NCBI GenBank assembly: GCA_001643675.2
Contig: LSRY02000025.1
Span: 374,001 to 438,000, forward strand
Direction: 5' to 3'
From: Monocercomonoides exilis
Taxonomy: Eukaryota; Preaxostyla; Oxymonadida; Polymastigidae
Length of the DNA stretch: 64,000 bases
Both the position numbers and the translations under genes were made by a program. Under the pieces are notes generated by a model. The model searched no databases, was not told the origin of the DNA, and saw only the letters and a program-made list of their open reading frames with translations. This document shows positions 56,691 to 64,000 of this stretch, one piece after another. Position 1 is the stretch's first letter. Each line of letters opens with the position of its first letter.

Positions 56691-57484
56691 AACAAAAAAT
56701 AAATGATTTTTTAACATTGGCTTATTTTTTTTTTTATTTTGAGACTTTCTCTCACTTAAAGATTTCACTTTTTTTTTATTTTTGAATCATGTTTACTTTG
56801 ATTTCGTATTTTGAAGTTCAATTATTTGGTTTGATTTTATTACAAATGTTGCATTGCTCAAATAAGGCTTTTTGATAATTATTAATAAATGGAAATGGAG
56901 TTTAGCGTATTTCAAACAGTTCTCTTTTATCTTTTTGGTTTTGATTTTTAATACAAATTTGATCGTCATTTCAAAAATAACATTTGATTGTTGTGGCAAT
57001 TCAATAAAACGATAAAGCGGTTATTTGAGGATTATAATTATTACTAATAGTTGAAAAAATCTTTTGTTCAAAGTTAACATTTGCACAAAACAGTATGATG
57101 CGATTCTTTTTCTATAACATGAAACGGTGATAACACATTAGTGAAGGAATATTATTTTTAAAACAAAAAAAGTGAATGAAACGAAGTTCAGATAATTTCT
57201 TTTTATCCAGAGAATGAAATGCCGCTCAATTGGAGTGCGTGTGTGAGATGACATGAAAATTAGGAAACTGCAATGGTGATGAAGGATCAGATGGAGCTAC
57301 ATGCGAACCCGAAGAGGACTGTGGAAAAGAAGGTTGCTGGAATGATAAAATAGTCTGATGACGTGGAAAACGTCACATTTATCGAAAGAAATTGTTTGAA
57401 AGAAGAGAGAAGGCGAAAAGTGGAAGAAGAAGAAGGAGAAGTGAAGGAAGAAGAATGGTTAAAACAAAATAACTCATGTAATGA
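56691..57484. other. Intergenic DNA, no supported gene
   Basis: AT-rich up to about 57180, then less so. Short fragments such as GDEGSDGATCEPEEDCGKEG appear on the plus strand near 57275-57340 but lead into the microsatellite without a gene model. Confidence 0.5.
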
Positions 57485-57533
57485 AGAGGAAGAAGTGGAA
57501 GAAGAAGATTATGAAGAAGAAGAAGAAGAGGAG

Positions 57534-57568
<35 letters not shown>

Positions 57569-57602
57569 GGAGGAGGAGGAGGAGGAGGAGGAGGAGGAGG
57601 AG

Positions 57603-57637
<35 letters not shown>

Positions 57638-57725
57638 GGAGGAGAAGAAGAAGAAGAAGAGGAGAAGAAGAAGAAGAAGAGGAGGAGGAGAAGAAGAAGA
57701 AGAGGAGGAGGAGGGGAAGGAGAAG
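57485..57725. repeat. GAG/GAA microsatellite, about 240 bp
   Basis: Nearly pure purine triplets on the plus strand. The frame through it would be poly-Glu or poly-Arg; the opposite strand would be poly-Ser, Pro or Leu. Composition gives no support for a gene, although an acidic protein cannot be excluded. Confidence 0.9.
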
Positions 57726-57854
57726 AGGAAGAATGATTGGAAGATTTTATTGGGCTGTTTCGAATGTGAGTTGAAGAAGAAGAAGAAAAGAAGACGATGA
57801 AGTTAAAAGAACTCTTTTTGTTTAAGTTTTTTTCGATTGCTTTCGCAAAAGTTT

Positions 57855-59816
57855 TCATTTGCTTGTCCTGCTAAATGCTTCACTATCATCTTCATCTTCT
57901 TTTTCGTCGCTTTCATCATCGCCACTTTCATCATCCTCATCATCATCACTATCTCTCTTCTCCATCTTCCTCATCTCCTTCATCTCTGCCCTCTCTCTTT
58001 CCGAACTCGCCTCAAACAGCCTGAATTCCTTCCACCCTGCACACACTTTCCTCTTCACATTGTCTGGAATCATCGCTTTTGGCGCTTCAAATTCAAATCT
58101 CCCTTCTTTCGAAGAGCAAAAAGAGCCGTCTAAAACAGGCGGGCTCGGAAGAGGGATCGGAATAAGCATCTCAAATTCAACCAGAAAACACAAAGTTAAA
58201 AACAGGTGCGGATATGAAAAGCGAACAAAAGATGTTTTTTTGGCCTTTGAAGAAGGGAAGAAATTGACAATGTTCATCTTTTTTCCGTCTTTGAACTGCA
58301 TCTAAGAAGCTTTGCCTTTCACAAGAAGAATCGAAAGAGGCTTTTCAGATAGCATTTTGTGGGTGTTGTGCACGAAAACAAGAAGGGTGCGGGAGAGGAT
58401 GGTGACAGACCGATCATATGATGGGAAAAATTAAATTTGTGAATAATCAAAAAAATAAAAACAAGTAGAAAAAGAATAATCATCTTCATAACATACGCAT
58501 TTAAAGTATAGTTTTCAGAAACAGATAATTTCAAATAACATCTTTCATTCACAAACCATAGTCCATTCCATTCTCTGCCAGTCTGATGTAATTCACTTTT
58601 GTTCTGATCTGCTCTTCAAGCGATGCATCCATCTTCACACACATTCTCCAATTTCAGTGTCAGCTGTACAACTTCAATTAGATTCACCAGGCGATTTCCG
58701 AAGAAGAGCGGGTGCTGTGTCACAACTGCATGAAGAGTTTGATGACCAGAAGGGAAAAGAGAAAGAGAGAGTGTGGAGAACCTGAAATCTTGGTTCCTCT
58801 CTTTTGTCTGCTCCTTCTCGGCGGTGCTGGGCTATTCGCAGAAGTCGCAAAGCTCCCAAAAACTCTGATCCAGCCAGGACGAACCAAGAAAGGGAACGTA
58901 TTTTATTTTTGACTTCGACTTCGACTTCGACAGATCTTCGAACTTGTTCTCTTCGCTTAGCGTTGCTTCCTCGTCTTCTTCGCTTTCTTTACCTTCATTG
59001 TCATCGTCATCATCATCTTCTTCTTCATTTCTTTCATATTCTCCTTCGTTATCTTCCTCTTCCTCTTCTTAGCTTCCCTCTTATGAAATCCTTCCTTTTA
59101 TCTTCGATTTCTTTCTCTTCAAATGTGAATTTGTTCTTTTCATCTACCCGCTTTTCTTCTTCTTCTTTTGAGTTGCTCTCTTATTTGCATTGCCTTTTGC
59201 TGTTTTCTGCTTTTGAATCTTTTCCTTTGTGAATGTTTCGATTATCTTCTGCTGCTCTCCCATTTCTTCTTCTTCTGATACTTCCAGAACTGAATTTATC
59301 AGCACCAATGCTCGCTTCAAAATCAGAACTTGCTTCGTTTTTTCGCTTTGAAAAGATATTTTCTTCTTCTCCTCTGGCCTTTTCTCTTTCAACTGGCTCG
59401 TCTTCATTTTCACAGTTTTTTGGTTTTTCACTTAACTTTTTGATGAAAACTTGTCACTTTTTCCTTTTGGATTTCTGTCATCTTCTGAATCTTCAATGTT
59501 CTCAGCTCCGCTTTCATCTCCTTTTGACTCTTCTGCTTTCTTTTTCTTTCGCGAAAGATCCAGTTCTGCAAGCTCTGCTTCAATGAAGTCTTTTTGCTCA
59601 AGAAATTCTTTCTTCATCGTCTGCTTTTAAATCACTCAATGCGCTGGCGATATGACGCCAACCTGTGACAACGATGCATTCCGCTCGTCGATGATCGTAA
59701 ATGAAGGCAAAACCTTTATGAGCTTTGTGAGCATCTTGCGTGGAATTAATGTGAAAGTTAGTTCTGATTCTTGCATTGGAAGGAGATTGGTTGAAAAAAC
59801 AGAAATAAACAGTCAT
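57855..59816 (-). pseudogene. Unrecognised gene with acidic and basic tracts, interrupted by in-frame stops
   Basis: Minus-strand blocks in order: HKGFAFIYDHRRAECIVVTG (59598-59816), FLEQKDFIEAELAELDLSRK with TAA at 59432-59434 then VKNQKTVKMKTSQLKEKR, an acidic tract, YVPFLGSSWLDQSFWELCDF with TAG at 58832-58834, GHQTLHAVVTQHPLFFGNRL, MDASLEEQIRTKVNYIRLAE, an intron candidate (GTTTGT donor at 58556), SVTILSRTLLVFVHNTHKML with TAG at 58302-58304, then MNIVNFFPSSKAKKTSFVRF and an acidic end. One intron (GTGAAT..AAG) would join FFGNRL to MDASLEEQ in phase. Some breaks may be unrecognised introns, but the three stops sit inside protein-like sequence. The protein family is not recognised. Confidence 0.4.
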
Positions 59817-61638
59817 TTTTTAGACTACAATGCAAATTAGCTGAACAACAAACGTCGAAGGCTTAGGTATGCTTGAACAAATAACACTCGCACCGAACCA
59901 TCTAATTGCTTTTTCGTAAAAAAATCGAATAAATCAAATTAATCAAATAAGGAAAAAAACAACAAACTTTTTTTGTCTTCTTTGTATAAAAAAGGAAATA
60001 TGCAGAAGTTTCAGTGCATGATCAGTCATTTCAGGAAAAAGCGTATGAACCTCTTCTCATAACGTCTTTTTGGCTATTCATAAACGCACTTCGACACATT
60101 GATGCTTCTTGAAAAAAGTACAAATATGAAAAAGGAGAGAAACAAATGGAAGAAGAAGATGAAAAATATGATGATGATGAAATAAAAGAAGAAATAATCG
60201 AAAACGGAGAAAAAGAAAAAAATTGAATAAAGAAATTTCTTCCAATTTTTCTTCTTCTTCTTTCACACAGAAAACTGTACAAAAAAAAATATAAATTTAT
60301 ATTTTCTTTATCGTTTTGAAGAAAATGTTAAAGATAAAAAAGAATTCTTCTCAAAAAAGATCGTAAAGCATACGAAAGTTAATTTTCCTCAGATTTTGCT
60401 GAGGAAATGTTTGAGATGAAGAGAAAGGAAGATTTGAGGAAGAGGAAGAGGAAGAGGAGAGTTATGAGAATTGTGTGGGAGAAGAAAAGAAAGATAGAAA
60501 GAGAGAGAGAATGAAGGAGAAGAAAAGGAAGGAGAAGAAAAGGAAGAAAAGGAGGAGAAACAGAAAGTTAAGGCACTTGTGATATGAAAGATGGAGTTGT
60601 GGAGTGTAATGTGAGATGTTGTGATGAAGCGGTACGAAATGGAAATTGAGTGTCAATGGAAGATGGCTATGTTGAAGAAGGCGGAAGCAAATGAACTGGT
60701 GAAATGGAAGAGGAGGAAGAAGAAGATGATGAATAGAACAATTCTTATTCATGAGTAAATATTTTTCGAGTATTTAAAATAGCAACGTTATAAATTATCG
60801 CAATTAATCAAATCCACATCAGCAGCAATGATATCCCAAAAAACTTCCATTCCAAATCATTGCACTTTAAAAAAAACAACAATCTGTTTGATTCCTTTCA
60901 TATATCTTCTCCAGTTTTTTCAAAAATTTCTCATTTGTTTTCAAAATACATAAAATATAATTATTATGGTGAGGGGAAAAAAAAAAACAGTGACAGTGAA
61001 GTTAAGGAAAGTCAGATATGGGTCATTCTTTTTGAAAAGTCGCAAACGTTTAACTGATCTGAAAATAAGATCAGAAATGATCAAAAAATATTGATCATTC
61101 CGTTCCCATATAAATTTGATTAATGATATTTATGGTTATTTATTTCGCTTTATTAAGAAAAACAGGATACAATTTCGTTGAAATAATAAAAATTTTAAAC
61201 TTTATTTTGTTATACACTTATGTAAGCGAGTGCTTTCCAGTTATTTGAATCAGATGATATAAATGTTTTTATTTCCTCATTTTCATTTCATTATTTCGAA
61301 TATTCGTTATGAATTTATGGATGTTCTCTAAGTTTTTATTTTTTTCTTTTGTTGCAAACCAAATAAAATTGATTTGCTTTAATTCGAGAATTTTTCATTA
61401 AAAAATTATCAGTTAGGAAAAGTTTATCAAAAATTCATCAAAACAATACTCATTGCATTCGAAAAGTATTTAAAAAGGAGTTGGCATAAAGCAATTATTA
61501 ATGCAATTCTCGAAAAATATGGAATGAAGTATTATTTTTCAAAATATATCACAATTTTTTCAAAACTCAAAAATGCAATCTTTTCTTGTATTTAGATTCA
61601 AATAGTTTGTATCATTCAAGTTTCTTTCTTCTCGATAT
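59817..61638. other. Intergenic DNA with scattered coding-like scraps
   Basis: Around 60020-60220 the plus strand reads SFQEKAYEPLLITSFWLF then, after a stop, an acidic tail; around 60400-60730 it is purine-rich. Neither forms a supported gene. 61054-61600 is AT-rich. Confidence 0.45.
61020..61053. repeat. Left end of the GGGTNATT-type repeat
   Basis: GGGTCATTCTTTTTGAAAAG followed by TCGCAAACGTTTAA is the reverse complement of 38803-38836 with about 3 differences, preceded by ATAT. No partner end was found downstream within the window. Confidence 0.65.
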
Positions 61639-62137
61639 GTGCCTTTTTCTTCTCCCTTTCAGTTTATACAGATGAATTATATAAAGATGTTCTGCTTCAA
61701 TCTTTTCAAATTGAATAAAGAAAGCAGGCTTTTTCGGCTGGTCGTCCATTCTGATTCAAATGTGGATGCTGTTAGTGCTTCTAGTGGAAATTCTGGCTGT
61801 CTTGATGGTACATGTCTCATTAAACTTCTTGTGGCAGGAGTAGCACAGCCGCCGTCTTTTCTCTCAGCGCTTTTGTCTTCTTCTCCATCTTCAACTTGAA
61901 CAGCATGCAGGTTATATTCGCCGTTTGGGATGTGAAAAAGCGCAAAGAAGAAGGCAGTCGGAGTTGATTAACCATTGTTATCTTCATCATCACTATCAGC
62001 TCCTGCAATTGACTCTTCGGATACCTCCGCGGTGGCAGTTTCAAACAAGTCGGCTGGAGCGATGGACTACATCGAGAGGTGGCTTATGTGTATGAAAATC
62101 ACAATAGTCGTTACTGAGGGAGCAACAGACGCTTCGA

Positions 62138-63490
62138 ATGATTTGTTGTGGCTCGGCGGGCGGTACTGTATGGGGGTGTTGTGTGTGCATACGATGTGGA
62201 GCTTTCAGCGATGCTTTCGGTTCCGCTGGTCGCCCCGCTTCCGTCGCTTGCAGCGTCGGTGGGAACGAAGCCAGAGGGAAAGCAGAATTTTGTGTCGGTT
62301 GTATGAATACGTTCATGTCGATCTGCGATCTGTTTGACCCTTCGCTGTTAATATGGCGATCGCAACAGTCGAGGTGTGATGTGGTGAAGTTGGATGAGAA
62401 AGTGATGGTGTGAGGGGCTGCAGTGTGTGAAGTCGGGGAGATTATGGAGAAGGCGCTGGAGGAATCAGAAATGATGATGAAGGATGAGGTAATGTCGCCA
62501 GCAGCGATTGCGCTGGCGGTGCTGGAGGAGCGAGAAGAGGCAGATGAATGTGAAGGGAATGAGGAGAAAGGCGGGTATCCGGCAGCGCACAGAGAGTTTG
62601 TGGAAAGAATCAAAGAGAAACAGAGGAAGCAGTAAGAAGCGATGGCGCTGCTGGTTGTAAAGGCGCTTGGGCTGAGTCGGCTGAGGTTTGTGAAGGAGGA
62701 GACCAAAGCAGAGGTAGACAAGCAGCAATTAGTGAAATCTTAAGAATGCAGTATTTCGTCAGCCGATTGCATCCAACAGGAGATATTAAGAGCAGAAGAA
62801 GAAGCAGTAGATGGGTCTTTGGGAATAATTTCAGATGGAAGTGAATGAAGTGTGAGGAGCAGATGGAAATATCAGTTGATCATTTGATAATAATTTAGGA
62901 AAAAGATAAATCCCATGAAGTTAGTGGGGAAAAGCCGTTTGATTTGTGAGGAGTGATAAGAAGAAGAAGAGGAAGAAGAGGAAAATGGAGGAAAATTTGA
63001 GCGAAGACAGAAGAGCGAAGTTCCGTGGTTGTTCTATTTGGTTGAGGGATTACGAGAAGTGCCTTGACACAAAAAGGCAATCAGTAAATGATGCGTGTGT
63101 GCATTGCAGACGGGCAGACTTTTGATGTGCTGGGCGAGCTGGATATGCCGCTGACCATAAGCTGTGTCAAGATGTCAATGAAATGGCGAAGATACAGCTG
63201 AGGAACAAAGCCAAAGAGGAATCTGACTTTGGAGCCCTGCGAGATTTTCATGCAGCATGGGACAGAGAGAGAAGCAGTGGTGAAGCAGGCGATTGTGGAA
63301 GATTTGGCGGTTATTTTTTTCGAAATTTTTGAATAGTTCGAGCACAAAGCAGAGGAGAAAGAGTTTGTGTGTGGTATCTTTATCAGCCAGGATGAGCTGA
63401 TCCGCCTTGCGAATGAGCACGCTTTTATGAAGCAACGGCTTCTGTGCTGTGGAGTGACAACGACTGTTGTGATGGAGAACAGATGATTCA
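62138..63490 (+). pseudogene. Decayed gene(s) of unknown function in a GC-richer stretch
   Basis: One frame from 62138 reads AEFCVGCMNTFMSICDLFDP, LLIWRSQQSRCDVVKLDEKV, TGA (62411-62413), VGEIMEKALEESEMMMKDEV, AHREFVERIKEKQRKQ, TAA (62633-62635), LLVVKALGLSRLRFVKEETK, then two more stops with SSADCIQQEILRAEEE between. A further block in another frame (about 63238-63485) reads EIFMQHGTEREAVVKQAIVE, TAG, FVCGIFISQDELIRLANEHA, TGA. Base composition is visibly less AT-rich than the flanks, as for coding DNA. I do not recognise the family. Confidence 0.4.
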
Positions 63491-63857
63491 GCGAAGGTGA
63501 AGTTCACAACGGAGAAAAGAATTGAAGCTTCACGGCAGAGCAGAGAAGGAGAAGAAGCAGGTAATGTGAAGGAGATTTTGAGCAATTGTTCAGCGATGCA
63601 ATCAGTGCATGCGTTTGAGGATGTGTCTGATGGGGCGTCTCATGCGGATACGCAGCTGATATGGCTAGGTGAGTGAATTGAGGCGGAGGTGCAGAAGGCG
63701 GGGAAGCTTATTCATTCAACATATCAGACAAGAGGCTCGGTACAGAAGAGGTGTTTATTTGAGAAGACATTCAAATGCTGTACAGACGATGGGTTAACGC
63801 GGCTGCAATGCTTCGAACACCATTTCTAACCGACCACGCTTCTCAGCGGTTGTTCCT

Positions 63858-64000
63858 ATGGATGCTCCCATGGCATTGAAGATGGCAGCAGAGAATCTTC
63901 ATTACAATTTTGTTTCTTCTTCTTCTTCTTCTTCTTCCTCCTCTTCTTCCTCTTCTTCCTCTTCTTCTTTTTCTTCTTCCTCAACTTCTCCTTCCCCTTC
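63858..64000 (+). CDS. Start of a Ser-rich protein, 3'-partial (tentative)
   Basis: An open frame from ATG 63858 (MDAPMALKMAAENLHYNFV) enters a poly-Ser run and leaves the window open. The frame is also open upstream to about 63800 (SNRPRFSAVVP), so an upstream exon is possible. The poly-Ser run is typical of real genes in this window, but nothing else supports a function. Confidence 0.35.
   Translation, partial: MDAPMALKMAAENLHYNFVSSSSSSSSSSSSSSSSSSFSSSSTSPSP

Noticed and set aside
57355-57380. Palindrome TGACGT..ACGTCA as a regulatory site
   Set aside because: It is short, isolated and has no supported gene beside it; chance is adequate.
57363-57800. Poly-glutamate protein frame through the microsatellite
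   Set aside because: It is almost wholly the GAG/GAA repeat; any frame would be open. No flanking protein-like sequence supports it.
57855-58301. An ENY2-like protein from PDNVKRK and the EEQIRTKVNYIRLAE helix
   Set aside because: The match is limited to a few residues and the middle of ENY2 is absent; not enough to name it.
1-64000. Alternative genetic code with TAA/TAG as glutamine, as in some oxymonads
   Set aside because: Long intact genes of 900-2000 residues contain no TAA or TAG, the DUF1846 gene stops with TAA at the normal family length, and TGA also interrupts the decayed loci.
1-64000. CRISPR arrays, tRNA or rRNA genes
   Set aside because: No spaced direct repeats and no tRNA-like GGTTCGAAT arms or rRNA blocks were recognised; the tandem repeats found are microsatellites or the 18-bp hAT array.

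Overview
The window is nuclear DNA from a microbial eukaryote. Genes carry short GT-AG introns (about 57-355 bp), codon use is AT-rich, and most proteins contain long poly-serine runs coded by TCT/TCC/TCA triplets. Several families point to an oxymonad (Preaxostyla, Monocercomonoides-like) flagellate: a giant beta-helix surface protein with one C-terminal membrane anchor, and a helical protein of unknown function resembling a family I associate with oxymonads. This assignment rests on recognition of families, not on a search. The standard code fits: the DUF1846 gene stops with TAA at the family's usual length.

Layout. 1-8630: the 3' part of an ELO fatty-acid elongase, then a six-exon gene encoding kelch repeats + RhoGAP + SH3 + coiled coil. 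8631-16329: a transposon zone with a 481-bp MITE bounded by an 8-bp target duplication, then a complete 6471-bp hAT element with matching terminal repeats, an 8-bp duplication and a three-exon transposase, itself carrying a nested MITE. 16653-28905: the helical family gene, a RABL6-like GTPase (minus), a serine-rich protein (plus) and a TOM1/TOM3-like seven-TM protein (minus). 30383-30817: a MITE with telomere-like motifs in its loop. 31065-37218: the beta-helix membrane protein, broken by one apparent frameshift. 38384-41665: several MITEs and two dead Merlin/IS1016-type transposases.

41908-49862 is bounded by 63-bp inverted repeats (58/63 identical). Between them lie two decayed genes, one TRAPPC10/11-like (minus) and one serine-rich (plus). 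This could be a large transposon that captured host genes, or two unrelated repeat ends. 50865-56246 holds an intronless, bacterial-type DUF1846 gene and a GSTCD/METTL25-type methyltransferase-like gene. 56355-56690 is a second, truncated hAT 5' end. From 57 kb to the end the DNA is dominated by a GAG/GAA microsatellite and two further coding-like stretches interrupted by in-frame stops, with a new serine-rich reading frame running off the right edge.

The genes do not form a pathway. The likely cellular roles are lipid elongation, Rho-GTPase signalling, Rab-like signalling, membrane trafficking and the cell surface.
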